DNA of 61,474 nucleotides from Proteus sp. FME41 (GTDB taxonomy: Bacteria > Pseudomonadota > Gammaproteobacteria > Enterobacterales > Enterobacteriaceae), in contig NZ_JABUYL010000020.1 of assembly GCF_014897315.1 (NCBI RefSeq), positions 1 through 61,474 of the forward strand, given 5' to 3'. Position numbers and translations under genes: made by a program. Shown here piece after piece: positions 45,989 through 55,942 of this stretch. Within the stretch, counting starts at the first letter, position 1, and every line of letters starts with the position of its first letter. The notes beneath the pieces were generated by a model. That model searched no databases. It was given only the letters and a program-made list of their open reading frames with translations, and had not been told where the DNA came from.

Positions 45989-47341
45989 TTATTCGTATTT
46001 CTGAAGCATTTCACGTTTGTGTTTGGTTTCAGTAACCATTACGATAAGTAATAACACAACAGACAATGCACTACCGCCGATCATGACCATAAAGCCGCCA
46101 TCCCAGCCGAAGTAGTCAACGGTGTAACCTACGATAGCACTTGCTGCAACAGAGCCACCTAAGTAACCGAAGAGGCCAGTAAAGCCTGCCGCTGTACCTG
46201 CGGCTTTCTTCGGTGCAAGCTCAAGGGCATGCAGACCAATCAACATCACAGGACCGTAGATTAAGAAACCGATAATCAACATACATGCCATATCAATATT
46301 CGGGTTACCCGCTGGGTTCATCCAGAATACGATAGTAGCAATGGTGACTAAGGTCATGAAGAACACACCTGTCGCACCACGGTTACCTTTGAACACTTTA
46401 TCTGACATCCAACCACACAGCAGTGTGCCCGGAATACCCGCGTATTCGTATAAGAAGTAGGCCCATGATGATTTATCCATGGCGAAGTGTTTTACTTCAC
46501 GCAGATAAGTTGGTGACCAATCCAGTACGCCGTAGCGCAGTAAGTAAACGAACACGTTCGCAATCGCAATCATCCACAGAAGTTTGTTAGGGAACACATA
46601 CTTCATAAAGATTTCTTTAGCAGTCAGTTCTTGCTCGTCAGTTTCTTTATAATCAGGTGGGTAGTCGTTTTTATATTCTTCAATAGAAGGTAAGCCACAA
46701 GATTGCGGTGTATCACGCATTAACGCGAAAGCAATCATGGCAACTAAGATAGCCGCGATAGCAGGCATATATAATGCCGCTTTCCAGTCGTTAAACCATG
46801 CCATACCCAATAAGAACAGTAATGGAGGTAAACCACCACCGACGTTATGCGCACAGTTCCAAATAGAAACGATACCGCCACGTTCTTTTTGTGACCACCA
46901 GTGAACCATGGTACGTCCACAAGGAGGCCAGCCCATACCTTGGAACCAACCACAAAGGAACAACAGAACGAACATAACCATAATGCTCGAAGTTGCCCAT
47001 GGTACAAAGCCCATAAATAGCATCACTAAGGACGCCAAAATAAGACCTGCGGGTAAGAAATAACGAGGGTTAGCGCGGTCAGAGAATGAGCCCATGATAA
47101 ACTTAGAGAAACCATAAGCAATCGAGATCCCTGATAAAGCAAAACCTAGGTCACCTTTAGAAAACCCTTCTTCTACAAGATAAGGCATTGCTAGTGCAAA
47201 GTTTTTTCTTACTAAATAATAAGCAGCGTAGCCGAAGAAAATCCCCATAAAGATCTGCCAGCGTAGGCGGCGATAGAGTGGATCTACCTGTTCTTCTGGT
47301 ACGCGCGCTTTATGTGGCGCAGGTCTAAACAGACTTAACAT
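45989..47341 (-). CDS. glpT: Glycerol-3-phosphate:phosphate antiporter GlpT
   Basis: A 450-residue MFS antiporter of the organophosphate family with 12 transmembrane helices. Substrate arginines are visible in [13 protein letters not shown] (R45 region) and in the helix 7 segment [11 protein letters not shown]. The OPA family signature [16 protein letters not shown] is present. It imports G3P in exchange for phosphate at the inner membrane. It is divergent from glpABC, and the shared gap contains a CRP box. The start has GGAGG 8 bases upstream. Confidence 0.97.
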   Translation of the reverse strand: MLSLFRPAPHKARVPEEQVDPLYRRLRWQIFMGIFFGYAAYYLVRKNFALAMPYLVEEGFSKGDLGFALSGISIAYGFSKFIMGSFSDRANPRYFLPAGLILASLVMLFMGFVPWATSSIMVMFVLLFLCGWFQGMGWPPCGRTMVHWWSQKERGGIVSIWNCAHNVGGGLPPLLFLLGMAWFNDWKAALYMPAIAAILVAMIAFALMRDTPQSCGLPSIEEYKNDYPPDYKETDEQELTAKEIFMKYVFPNKLLWMIAIANVFVYLLRYGVLDWSPTYLREVKHFAMDKSSWAYFLYEYAGIPGTLLCGWMSDKVFKGNRGATGVFFMTLVTIATIVFWMNPAGNPNIDMACMLIIGFLIYGPVMLIGLHALELAPKKAAGTAAGFTGLFGYLGGSVAASAIVGYTVDYFGWDGGFMVMIGGSALSVVLLLIVMVTETKHKREMLQKYE

Positions 47342-47720
47342 ATTAGCCTCCGATGGCTTTATTTTAATATGTTGATATTAAATAATGACAAAACGAACAG
47401 TGAAGTTATCAAAAAATTTTCTTTAACGAACTTAATAGTAAACTTATACAATCAAATTTACTGTGAGGTATTACTCAGTTGTCGAATAAATTTTCAATAT
47501 GTGCAATTTTGAGTGATATGTTAACTTTATGAAATACTTTCTGTTAAATAATTTGTGATTAGTATCACATAAGTGGTTTTAATTTTTCACTCGTGAGCGT
47601 TTCTCTTTCGTTTTTGCTCATTATCAAACATTAACCACACTTTTTGTGTATCTTATACACTATAATTAGCGCTAAAGAATAATTAAGCGTTTGCTGAATG
47701 TAATGTGAGAGGGCATCTCT
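47342..47720. promoter_or_regulatory. Divergent glpT / glpABC control region
   Basis: A 379-base region between the divergent glp operons, as in E. coli. It contains the CRP box listed separately. TTTGCTCATTATCAAACATT (47613-47632) resembles a GlpR operator (two facing TGTTCG-like half-sites) but is imperfect, so GlpR binding is only suggested. No gene is seen in it. Confidence 0.6.
47554..47569. promoter_or_regulatory. CRP-cAMP box
   Basis: TGTGATTAGTATCACA is a perfect TGTGA-N6-TCACA site between glpT and glpA, and should mediate catabolite control of one or both operons. Confidence 0.88.
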
Positions 47721-49379
47721 ATGATGAGCGGTTCACCAGTGACAGAAACAGATGTCATTATTATTGGCGGGGGAGCAACCGGTGCAGGCATGGCAAGAGA
47801 CTGTGCACGCCGTGGATTACGTTGCGTCCTGTTAGAAAGACACGATATTGCAACCGGTGCAACCGGTCGAAATCATGGTTTGTTACACAGTGGAGCACGT
47901 TATGCGGTGACCGATCCCGAATCAGCGCGTGAATGTATTGAAGAAAACATGATTTTAAAACGGGTCGCTCGTCATTGTGTTGAAAAGACGGATGGCCTTT
48001 TTATTACCCTACCCGAAGATTCTTTAGAGTTTCAACAGACCTTTATTCAATCTTGCCAAGCGGCAGGTATTGATGCTCAAGCGATTTCACCCGAAGAAGC
48101 TATTCGCTTAGAGCCCTCTGTTAACCCGAATTTAATCGGCGCGGTGAAAGTTCCTGACGGTACGGTTGATCCTTTCCGCCTGACAGCAGCCAATATGCTA
48201 GATGCTCGTGAACACGGCGCACAAGTCCTGACTTATCATGAAGTCGTGGGACTTATTCGTGAAGGTGACCGAGTTAAAGGTGTGAACGTTTACGATCACC
48301 AAGCGAAAAAAATGTATGAAATTCGTGCTCAAATCGTTGCGAATGCTGGCGGTATTTGGGGACAAAAAATTGCTGAATATGGTGAATTAAAAGTGCGAAT
48401 GTTCCCAGCAAAAGGGGCATTGCTAATTTTAGGTCATCGTATTAACAATATGGTGATCAACCGTTGTCGTAAACCTGCGGATGCCGATATTTTAGTCCCT
48501 GGCGATACCATTTCATTAATTGGCACAACCTCAACGCGTGTTCCTTACGATGAAATCGACAATATGTATGTCACCCCTGAAGAAGTCGATATTCTTATTC
48601 GTGAAGGTTCTATGTTAGCACCAAAACTAGCGCAAACGCGTATTTTGCGCGCTTATGCGGGTGTGCGTCCTTTAGTTGCGAGTGATGATGATCCTTCTGG
48701 TCGTAATGTTAGTCGTGGTATTGTTTTACTCGATCATGCTCAACGTGATGGTTTAGAAGGTTTTATTACCATTACGGGCGGTAAATTAATGACTTACCGA
48801 CTGATGGCTGAGTGGGCGACAGATAAAATCTGTGAAAAATTAAACGTCTCTGCAAAATGTACAACTGCAGAAGAAGCATTACCAGGCTCTCGTCAATCTG
48901 CGGAACAAGCATTACGGAGTGTTGTATCACTTCCTGCCCCGATCCGTGGCTCTGCGGTTTATCGTCATGGTGATTTAGCAAATAAATTACTGAGCAATGA
49001 ACGTATTGATAAAAGCTTAGTGTGCGAATGTGAAGCGGTAACGGCTGCTGAAGTGCGTTACGCGGTTAACTCTTTGACAGTCAATAATTTACTTGATTTA
49101 CGTCGCCGTACCCGTGTTGGGATGGGAACTTGCCAAGGTGAACTTTGTGCGTGTCGTGCCGCTGGGTTATTAAATCGCTTACAAGTGACTACACCTCATG
49201 AATCAGAGCAGCAACTAGCCCATTTCCTTAATGAGCGCTGGAAAGGCATTCGACCTATTGCGTGGGGTAATGCATTACGTGAGAGTGAATTTACTAGTTG
49301 GGTTTATCAAGGTTTATGCGGTTTAGATGCGGATATGATTGAAAAAACAGCGTTAGCGGAGGCAGATAATGAAATTTGA
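47721..49379 (+). CDS. glpA: Anaerobic glycerol-3-phosphate dehydrogenase subunit A
   Basis: A 552-residue flavoprotein oxidising glycerol-3-phosphate to dihydroxyacetone phosphate. It has an FAD Rossmann motif, IIGGGATGAGMARDCARRG (residues 15-33), the ATGATGRNHGLLHSGARY active-site region, and a C-terminal BFD-like [2Fe-2S] domain with cysteines in LVCECEAVT and GMGTCQGELCACR. It works with GlpB and GlpC to reduce menaquinone during fumarate or nitrate respiration, which are also encoded here. It overlaps glpB by 11 bases. Confidence 0.97.
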   Translation: MMSGSPVTETDVIIIGGGATGAGMARDCARRGLRCVLLERHDIATGATGRNHGLLHSGARYAVTDPESARECIEENMILKRVARHCVEKTDGLFITLPEDSLEFQQTFIQSCQAAGIDAQAISPEEAIRLEPSVNPNLIGAVKVPDGTVDPFRLTAANMLDAREHGAQVLTYHEVVGLIREGDRVKGVNVYDHQAKKMYEIRAQIVANAGGIWGQKIAEYGELKVRMFPAKGALLILGHRINNMVINRCRKPADADILVPGDTISLIGTTSTRVPYDEIDNMYVTPEEVDILIREGSMLAPKLAQTRILRAYAGVRPLVASDDDPSGRNVSRGIVLLDHAQRDGLEGFITITGGKLMTYRLMAEWATDKICEKLNVSAKCTTAEEALPGSRQSAEQALRSVVSLPAPIRGSAVYRHGDLANKLLSNERIDKSLVCECEAVTAAEVRYAVNSLTVNNLLDLRRRTRVGMGTCQGELCACRAAGLLNRLQVTTPHESEQQLAHFLNERWKGIRPIAWGNALRESEFTSWVYQGLCGLDADMIEKTALAEADNEI

Positions 49380-50676
49380 CGTCATCATTATAGGGAGCGG
49401 ACTTGCAGGATTAACGGCAGGTATACGTCTTGCTGAAGCGGGTAAGTCTTGCGCCATTATCAGTAATGGTCAAAGCGCACTGCATTTTTCATCTGGTTCA
49501 CTGGATTTATTAACGCATCTTCCTGATGGTTCACCCGTGACTCAGCCTAAAAAAGCGCTGGCAGCACTGGCTGAATTAGCGCCTAAACACCCTTATAGCC
49601 GTATCGGAGAAGCCAAGGTTTCTACCTTTATTGAACAAGCTCAAGCATTACTAGCAAGTACGAGTGGTCTTGAATATCAAGGTAATGGTGATGAAAACCA
49701 TTATCGCATTACACCCGTAGGGCGTTCTCGTATGAGTTGGATGAGTCCAAAACGAGTGCCTATTCATGGCGTTGAACACGCATTACCGTGGAAAAAATTA
49801 GCGGTAGTAGGTATTGAAGGTTTCTTAGATTTTCAACCACAATTTGCAAGCAATACGCTGAATGAGCAAGGTGTTGATGCTATTCCTTATCATATTCACT
49901 TACCGCTGTTAGATAGACTGCGTGATAACCCGAGTGAATTTAGAGCCGTCAATATCGCGCGCTATTTAGATAAACCTGAAAATACACAAGCGTTAGCCAA
50001 TGAGCTGAAAAAGCATATTGATGATAGTGTTGAGGCGATTATTTTGCCTGCGTGTATTGGACTTGATGCTGAAGATCCCGTGACGTTACTCCAACAGTTA
50101 GTGGGAAAACCGATTTGTTTATTACCCACATTGCCACCATCACTGCTAGGCATGCGTTTACATCAAGCGTTAAAACTGCGTTTTCAACAGGCAGGTGGTT
50201 TAATTATGCCAGGTGACCGTGCCGAACATGTTGATTTAGTAGGTAATAAAGTTACGGGTATCCATACTAGAAATCATACTGATATTCCTATTCGTAGTGA
50301 TCATGTTGTGCTGGCAACAGGAAGTTTCTTTAACAATGGTTTAATCGCAGACTTTGAGCGTGTCTATGAGCCTTTAATGGAACTCGATTTGTTAGAAACA
50401 TTGCCACGTAATGAGTGGACGCAGGTAAATGTCTTCGCTAAACAGCCTTATATGCGATTTGGTGTAGATACAGACAGCCAACTAAGACCAATGAAATACG
50501 GTGAAATATTTGAAAATGTTTATGCTGTAGGGGCTGTGTTAGGGGGATTTGATCCCCTTAATGAAGGTTGTGGTGCAGGTGTTTCAATGATTAGTGCACT
50601 TTATGCCGCGCAACAAATTTTACAGCATGATAAATCCGCACAGAGCACATCTGCGGTTGTGGAGGCAGCACAATGA
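49369..50676 (+). CDS. glpB: Anaerobic glycerol-3-phosphate dehydrogenase subunit B
   Basis: A 435-residue FMN/FAD-type subunit with the N-terminal dinucleotide fold IIGSGLAGLTAGIRLAEAGK and the C-terminal GGFDPLNEGCGAGVSMISA segment that closes the flavin site. It is the second subunit of the GlpABC complex. The overlap with glpA (11 bases) and with glpC (4 bases, ATGA) shows tight coupling. Confidence 0.96.
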   Translation: MKFDVIIIGSGLAGLTAGIRLAEAGKSCAIISNGQSALHFSSGSLDLLTHLPDGSPVTQPKKALAALAELAPKHPYSRIGEAKVSTFIEQAQALLASTSGLEYQGNGDENHYRITPVGRSRMSWMSPKRVPIHGVEHALPWKKLAVVGIEGFLDFQPQFASNTLNEQGVDAIPYHIHLPLLDRLRDNPSEFRAVNIARYLDKPENTQALANELKKHIDDSVEAIILPACIGLDAEDPVTLLQQLVGKPICLLPTLPPSLLGMRLHQALKLRFQQAGGLIMPGDRAEHVDLVGNKVTGIHTRNHTDIPIRSDHVVLATGSFFNNGLIADFERVYEPLMELDLLETLPRNEWTQVNVFAKQPYMRFGVDTDSQLRPMKYGEIFENVYAVGAVLGGFDPLNEGCGAGVSMISALYAAQQILQHDKSAQSTSAVVEAAQ

Positions 50677-51866
50677 GTCTACATGATAACAGTTTTGAAG
50701 CTTGCATTAAGTGTACGGTCTGTACAACTTACTGCCCTGTTGCAAAAGTGAATCCACTTTATCCTGGCCCTAAACAAGCTGGCCCTGATGGCGAGCGTTT
50801 ACGTTTAAAAGATCCAATGCTTTATGATGAAGCATTGAAATATTGTACCAACTGTAAGCGTTGTGAAGTGGCATGTCCGTCAGATGTGAAAATTGGTGAC
50901 ATCATTTCCCGCGCCAAACTGAACTACAATACAAAAAACCCAAAAATTCGTGATGCAATTTTAAGTCACACTGATTTAATGGGGACACTATCAACGCCAA
51001 TGGCTCCGATTGTCAATACCATTACGGGATTAAAACCAGTCCGTAAAATTCTGGATAAAGCACTAAAAATCGACCATCGTCGCGAACTACCCAAATATTC
51101 CTTTGGTACATTTAGAACATGGATGAAGAAACAAGCGCAAGAGCAAGCGCGCTATAAAGAACAAGTTGCCTTCTTCCATGGTTGTTATGCTAACTATAAC
51201 CACCCGCAGTTAGGGAAAGATTTAGTCAAAGTGTTTAATAAAATGGATATTGGTGTCCAATTATTAAAACGTGAAAAATGCTGTGGTGTTGCATTAATTG
51301 CAAATGGTTTTGTTAAACAAGCGAAGAAACAAGCTGCCGTAAACCTAGAGTCTTTGACAGAAAAAATTGTCGAGAACAATATTCCTGTCGTGGCAACATC
51401 ATCAACCTGTACTTTCACTATTCGTGATGAATATGAACATATTCTTGATATTGATACTTCAAAAGTACGTGAGAATATCGAGTTAGCCACACGCTATATT
51501 TACCGTTTATTAGAAGAAGGCCGTGAATTACCGCTGAAACACACACCGTTAAAAGTGGCATATCACACGCCTTGTCATATGGAAAAAATGGGTTGGACGG
51601 CATATTCCATTGATTTAATTAAACGTATCCCTGGCGTTGAGGTCATTGTTCTTGATTCTCAATGTTGTGGTATTGCCGGAACGTATGGTTTTAAATCTGA
51701 AAACTACGATGTTGCTCAAGGCATTGGTGCGGGCTTATTCCGCCAAATTGAAGAGAGTGGCTGTGATTTGGTGATAACAGACTGCGAAACCTGTAAATGG
51801 CAAATTGAGATGTCAACAACGAAAAAATGTGAACACCCCATTAGTTTATTGGCAAGAGCATTATAA
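50673..51866 (+). CDS. glpC: Anaerobic glycerol-3-phosphate dehydrogenase subunit C
   Basis: A 397-residue iron-sulfur and membrane-docking subunit. Two [4Fe-4S] motifs lie near the N-terminus (CIKCTVCTTYCP, residues 12-23, and CTNCKRCEVACP). Two CCG domains follow (HGCYANYNHP…REKCCGVAL and HTPCHMEKMG…DSQCCGIAGTYG), similar to heterodisulfide reductase subunit D. It passes electrons from GlpAB to menaquinone. It is followed by a strong terminator. Confidence 0.97.
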   Translation: MSLHDNSFEACIKCTVCTTYCPVAKVNPLYPGPKQAGPDGERLRLKDPMLYDEALKYCTNCKRCEVACPSDVKIGDIISRAKLNYNTKNPKIRDAILSHTDLMGTLSTPMAPIVNTITGLKPVRKILDKALKIDHRRELPKYSFGTFRTWMKKQAQEQARYKEQVAFFHGCYANYNHPQLGKDLVKVFNKMDIGVQLLKREKCCGVALIANGFVKQAKKQAAVNLESLTEKIVENNIPVVATSSTCTFTIRDEYEHILDIDTSKVRENIELATRYIYRLLEEGRELPLKHTPLKVAYHTPCHMEKMGWTAYSIDLIKRIPGVEVIVLDSQCCGIAGTYGFKSENYDVAQGIGAGLFRQIEESGCDLVITDCETCKWQIEMSTTKKCEHPISLLARAL

Positions 51867-51921
51867 GTATTGCCTACTAGATAATAAAAAAGTAATTGAT
51901 TACTAAGATAACAAGCAGCTC

Positions 51922-51954
51922 GGGAATAAAAGAGGATCTTTTATTCCCTTTTTT
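51922..51954 (+). terminator. glpABC terminator
   Basis: The perfect 12-bp stem GGGAATAAAAGA / TCTTTTATTCCC has loop GGA and is followed by six T. Confidence 0.93.
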
Positions 51955-52000
51955 ATTTCTAATAAAGTATAAAGATGAATATATCGAAATAATAAAAGGT

Positions 52001-52029
52001 AAACAGCCTGTGCTAATAATAGGCTGTTT
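52001..52029 (-). terminator. Terminator of the gldA / DhaM-like unit
   Basis: AAACAGCCT and AGGCTGTTT form a 9-bp stem with an 11-base loop. On the minus strand it leads into ACCTTTTATT. It lies 15 bases past the stop of the DhaM-like gene. Confidence 0.75.
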
Positions 52030-52044
52030 AATAAACATTATTTT

Positions 52045-53190
52045 TTAATGAGAAATATACGTATTTTGATAAAGCCAAATATTTTGTACTTTTTTGAGGG
52101 TAATATTCTGCCCATTAGTCAGTGATAACGCTTGTCTGCCAGCTTCATTAATAATGGGAATATCTAATGCATTGGCTAATACAGTTGTATTTGACAACGG
52201 ATTACCATGACTTAATAAAATTCCTTTAATCTTATGAGTATCAAGTGCGATTAATGTTGATGGATGAAGCTGCTTTGTGACGAGAATAGCATTTGGATAA
52301 GGAGGATGTGTTATTGGTGGAGGTGCTGACGTTAAGTAGCGTAGTAATCGAGATAAAATATCATCTAAATCACTTTCACGAGCACGCATATTATCATCGT
52401 CCATTTGTGCGTAAGTATCGATTAAATCAATAAATGTCTGCTGTAAGGCAAATTCAGCATTACAGTGGTGTTTGCTTATCATGCTACATACAGTCAGTTG
52501 TAATTCGGTATTGTCTAATAAAAAACGGTGGCTAGAAAAAATATGAGAATACTGTTCACCGATTTTACGGTATGCCTCTTCAGTCAACCAATCAATATCC
52601 TTTTTGGATCGTTCGATCGCCTTAATTAGTCGTTTTTGTTCTTCGAGTAACAAATGAGAGGATATTTTTTTTCTTGGAATAACAAATCGATGATAAGGAT
52701 AGTGCCAAACGGGGGCCGTGATAACCCTAACAGGCTCATAATTTGTATTTTTAGGATGAATATTAAAATTAGGGAGATTTTCACCTAATTGGAGTTTTTT
52801 GATAGTAATGGTTTTATGGGCGGCTTTTTCTGCTTCATCAAGAGAAGACCCTAAAGCAATACTACTTGCGGCGGCTAATGTTCCTTCAACAATAGGAGCT
52901 GAACTTAATGCCACATTAGTGGCAATGTTATGTTCAAGATTAGCAATTGCGAGCGCCGCATTTTGTGCTGAATGATAAGTATCGAGTAAAACAAGGACGC
53001 CTTGCTTGCTATAACATTTTTTAATCGCGGTGAGTATGATTTCTGGTGAAACTTCATTAGCAAGATCAGAAGGCGTTTGATAATTTGTCGCAATGGCAAT
53101 TTTCACTTGGCGATCTACAGTCTGGTTAACGAGCTCTTTAATACCATTGGCGAGCGTAAGACTCTTTGACACTAATACGATACTGACCAT
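52045..53190 (-). CDS. Degenerate DhaM-like protein (PTS EIIA + EI-N domains, phospho-histidines missing)
   Basis: A 381-residue protein with the domain order of DhaM, the PTS subunit that phosphorylates dihydroxyacetone kinase. Residues 1-130 are EIIA-Man-like (IVLVSKSLTLANG; APIVEGTLAAASSIALGSSLDEAE). Residues about 152-350 resemble the N-terminal part of enzyme I (IFSSHRFLLDNTEL; AQMDDDNMRARESDLDDI; GILLSHGNPLSNTTVLANALDIP). The HPr domain of E. coli DhaM (472 aa) is absent. The EIIA histidine is Lys9 and the EI histidine (TSH in EI) is Asn334. It therefore cannot relay phosphate in the normal way. It follows gldA after 59 bases. No dhaK or dhaL is in the window. Confidence 0.82.
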   Translation of the reverse strand: MVSIVLVSKSLTLANGIKELVNQTVDRQVKIAIATNYQTPSDLANEVSPEIILTAIKKCYSKQGVLVLLDTYHSAQNAALAIANLEHNIATNVALSSAPIVEGTLAAASSIALGSSLDEAEKAAHKTITIKKLQLGENLPNFNIHPKNTNYEPVRVITAPVWHYPYHRFVIPRKKISSHLLLEEQKRLIKAIERSKKDIDWLTEEAYRKIGEQYSHIFSSHRFLLDNTELQLTVCSMISKHHCNAEFALQQTFIDLIDTYAQMDDDNMRARESDLDDILSRLLRYLTSAPPPITHPPYPNAILVTKQLHPSTLIALDTHKIKGILLSHGNPLSNTTVLANALDIPIINEAGRQALSLTNGQNITLKKVQNIWLYQNTYISH

Positions 53191-53249
53191 AAAGCACCCT
53201 TTTTTGTAAATGTAGATAGGGAAATAAGAACTCCCTATCTACTCAGGCT

Positions 53250-54353
53250 TTAATAAAGCCATTCCCGTCCTAATTGGTCGGCCGTTAAAATGGCGGCATA
53301 AACCTTATCTGAATCAACATCAAATGGCATGTTGTAAATAGTCTCTCCTTCAGCGCAACTTAACTCAGCAACAGCCATAATTTTTTCATTTAACTCATCA
53401 CCCGTTGCGTTGATCCCTAACTCTTCTAAGGTGACCGGTAATCCCACTAAAATACAGAAATCGAGAAACTCTTCGAGTTCTTCTAATGGGCTATTTTCTA
53501 AGACCAATTGCACTAATGTACCAAACGCAACTTTTTCGCCATGATACATATGATGACATTCTTCTAATGCGGTAAACCCATTGTGGATTGCATGTGCAGC
53601 GGCAAGTCCCGCACTTTCAAAACCAATACCACTTAAAAATGTGTTGGCTTCAATAATATTTTCTACAGCGGTTGTGCAAACGCCTCGGCTCACGGCGAGT
53701 TTTGCTTTATAGCCATCTTCCAATAAAGTGCTATAGCATAGCTCTGCCAGTGCAAGGGCTGCGAGTGTCGATTTTCCCCCTGCCATTGTCTGTTTTTGTG
53801 CTTGGCTACAGGCTCTTGCTTCAAAGTAGGTTGCTAAAGCATCCCCCATACCTGCCACTAATAAGCGAGCGGGTGCTGAAGCAATAACATTGGTATCCAT
53901 GACAACGACGTCAGGATTGGTTGGGTAAAAGAGGTAACTATCAAATGCGCCTAATTCAGTGTAAATCACAGAAAGTGCACTGGTTGGTGCATCAGTAGAG
54001 GCAATGGTTGGGGAAATAACCACAGGAAGCTGGCATTTATAAGCAACAGCTTTGGCAGTATCCAGTGTTTTACCACCGCCAACGCCAATGATAACAAGTG
54101 ATGCCTGTGCTTTTGCGAGTTCGGATAAACGATTAATTTCGTTATGTGTACATTCACCATTAAACAGTTCGAAATGCCCATTAACTTCATATTGAGACAT
54201 ACTGTCTTTAACGGTACTGCCGACTAATTCCATTACAAATTTATCAGCAATGATCAGTGCTCTATCACCAAATGGTTTCGCGTATTTACCAATATGATAT
54301 AGCGCATCAGGCCCTTGAATATATTTAGCGGGGGATTGAATAACTTTTAACAT
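53250..54353 (-). CDS. gldA: Glycerol dehydrogenase GldA
   Basis: A 367-residue zinc-dependent, NAD+-linked dehydrogenase of the iron-containing alcohol dehydrogenase superfamily. It interconverts glycerol and dihydroxyacetone. The NAD-binding GVGGGKTLDTAKA (residues about 94-106) and SPTIASTDAPTSALSV are present. Metal ligands are D171 (GMGDALATYFEA), H254-region (AAAHAIHNGF) and H271-region (HHMYHGEKVAFG). It comes before the DhaM-like gene, probably in the same transcript. Its dihydroxyacetone product would need a kinase from elsewhere. Confidence 0.95.
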   Translation of the reverse strand: MLKVIQSPAKYIQGPDALYHIGKYAKPFGDRALIIADKFVMELVGSTVKDSMSQYEVNGHFELFNGECTHNEINRLSELAKAQASLVIIGVGGGKTLDTAKAVAYKCQLPVVISPTIASTDAPTSALSVIYTELGAFDSYLFYPTNPDVVVMDTNVIASAPARLLVAGMGDALATYFEARACSQAQKQTMAGGKSTLAALALAELCYSTLLEDGYKAKLAVSRGVCTTAVENIIEANTFLSGIGFESAGLAAAHAIHNGFTALEECHHMYHGEKVAFGTLVQLVLENSPLEELEEFLDFCILVGLPVTLEELGINATGDELNEKIMAVAELSCAEGETIYNMPFDVDSDKVYAAILTADQLGREWLY

Positions 54354-54719
54354 AATAGACTCCTACTATTCGCAAAAGAGAGTAAAAAATCCTTATGGTG
54401 AGACTCGTCATCCCAACTGACATATAACAATATAGAGATGTTCCAAGAATACATTAACAGCTTAGTTGGTGAATAAAATAATTTATTATAAATAATTAAG
54501 AGTATTTATATTAGCATGCAAAAAATACCTCAATAATGATATTTAAGTCATATTTTGTGAGTTATTTAACTAATCATGCTAATTAATTACTGAACGAAAT
54601 ATTTACCGCAAATAATAAAATAGCAGTAAACAGGATAAAGCTTCATAAAGTTTAATTATGAAGCTTTATTATAGGTATAATGACATTGATATCATTATTA
54701 TTTTGCGAGGCATGCCAAA
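54354..54719. other. Gap between gldA and yhhQ
   Basis: A 366-base AT-rich region that should contain the gldA promoter. It also holds a perfect 13-bp inverted repeat, ATAAAGCTTCATA (54635-54647) / TATGAAGCTTTAT (54657-54669), 50 bases past the yhhQ stop, which could end yhhQ transcripts although no T-run follows on that strand. No gene is seen. Confidence 0.55.
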
Positions 54720-55394
54720 TTATGAGCGGATTTCAGCATAATCTTGTTTTTGATTTTCCTGTGCGAAAAAGTGACGCAAAATGAAATTCAACAAAACACC
54801 ATAAGCAGGCAAGAAGAACAGCATACAAATGGTTAATTTAAATACATAATCAACTAACGCAATTTCCACCCAATTAGCTGCCATAAATGCATCGGTACTA
54901 CGATAAAATGCAATAAAGAAGAAAGCGAGTGTATCGAGCAGATTACCAAAAAACATAGCCGCACTAGGTGCAACCCACCATTTTTGTTGTTGTCTTAAAC
55001 GATTAAAGACAGACACATCCATGATTTGCCCTAATACATAAGCCATAAAACTGGCTGTCGCAATTCTTGCTACCATGACATTAAAATCACCCAATGAGGC
55101 AAAGCCTTGCCAACTCCCTTGGAAAAAGAGTGTTGAGATTAGGTAAGAAATTGCTAAAGCAGGCAGCATAACAGCAGTAATAATGCGTCGAGCAAGCGGT
55201 GCGCCATAAATACGAACCGTTAAATCTGTTGCCAGAAAGATAAATGGAAAGGTAAAGGCACCCCAAGTGGTATGAAAACCAAAAATGGAGATAGGTAATT
55301 GCACTAGATAGTTACTAGATGTAATTATCAGAATGTGAAACAAAGAAAGCCATAACAGCGCCACCGCTTTTTGGCGGGGAGTAAACATATACAT
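54720..55394 (-). CDS. yhhQ: Queuosine precursor transporter (QPTR/YhhQ family)
   Basis: A 224-residue inner-membrane protein with six transmembrane helices. The family pattern is clear: SSNYLVQLPISIFGFHTTWGAF, FLATDLTVRIYGAPLARRII, NLLDTLAFFFIAFYRSTDAFM. YhhQ imports 7-cyano-7-deazaguanine (preQ0) and preQ1 for queuosine in tRNA. ATG 55394 with AAGG 8 bases before it agrees with the E. coli length (221); the frame to 55499 has no signal- or family-like residues. It is divergent from tusA. Confidence 0.94.
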   Translation of the reverse strand: MYMFTPRQKAVALLWLSLFHILIITSSNYLVQLPISIFGFHTTWGAFTFPFIFLATDLTVRIYGAPLARRIITAVMLPALAISYLISTLFFQGSWQGFASLGDFNVMVARIATASFMAYVLGQIMDVSVFNRLRQQQKWWVAPSAAMFFGNLLDTLAFFFIAFYRSTDAFMAANWVEIALVDYVFKLTICMLFFLPAYGVLLNFILRHFFAQENQKQDYAEIRS

Positions 55395-55600
55395 AAATTG
55401 TACCTTTTTAGAGATTGGGGTGAGGGAACCCAATAAAACAGTGATTTCTCTCTTAACTGAGAGGATGCGCATATTACGCTGGTTGCGCAACAAAAGCAAA
55501 GGTTAGGGTTGAATACCGTTGTGCTTAATGTGCCGTGATGTGAACACGAAAGCGAGATATACTAATGCTATCTGTCAGTGCAAGAATAATGGTTAATAGA

Positions 55601-55855
55601 ATGAATGCTCAATTTGATGATGCAACTAAAACATTAGATACGCTAGGGCTACGTTGCCCAGAGCCTGTGATGCTAGTACGAAAAACGATAAGGAATATGG
55701 CATTAGGTGAGACACTGTTAGTGATTGCTGACGATCCCGCTACGGTACGTGATATTCCCGGTTTTTGCCGTTTTATGGAACATGATTTATTAAATCAAGA
55801 AACGCAATCAGCACCTTATCGTTACCTTATCCGTAAAAAAGAGAGCAATTTGTAA
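55601..55855 (+). CDS. tusA: Sulfur carrier protein TusA
   Basis: A small sulfurtransferase of 84 residues. The persulfide-carrying cysteine is in [14 protein letters not shown], and the conserved [13 protein letters not shown] follows. TusA takes sulfur from IscS and passes it to TusBCD for tRNA 2-thiouridine, and also affects molybdenum cofactor synthesis. The start is uncertain: ATG 55601 agrees best with the E. coli start, but an in-frame ATG at 55589 would add four residues. Neither has a strong ribosome site. Confidence 0.94.
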   Translation: MNAQFDDATKTLDTLGLRCPEPVMLVRKTIRNMALGETLLVIADDPATVRDIPGFCRFMEHDLLNQETQSAPYRYLIRKKESNL

Positions 55856-55893
55856 TTTATCTGTCAGTCTTGCTTATCATCGTGCTAAAAAAT

Positions 55894-55936
55894 AACCCAA
55901 ACCCCACGTTATTGAGGTTTGGGTTTTGTTATTTTA
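55894..55936. terminator. Terminator, tusA / zntA
   Basis: AACCCAAACC and GGTTTGGGTT form a perfect 10-bp stem with a 12-base loop, followed by TTGTTATTTT. It lies between the convergent tusA and zntA genes and has A-rich bases on the other side, so it may act both ways. Confidence 0.88.
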
Positions 55937-55942
55937 TGCCTA

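Noticed and set aside
55394-55470. Possible preQ1 riboswitch before yhhQ, expected because the gene imports queuosine precursors.
   Set aside because: The leader GGGTTCCCTCACCCC…TCTAAAAAGG has a small hairpin, but I could not fit the preQ1-I core or a pseudoknot with confidence. A covariance-model search would decide.
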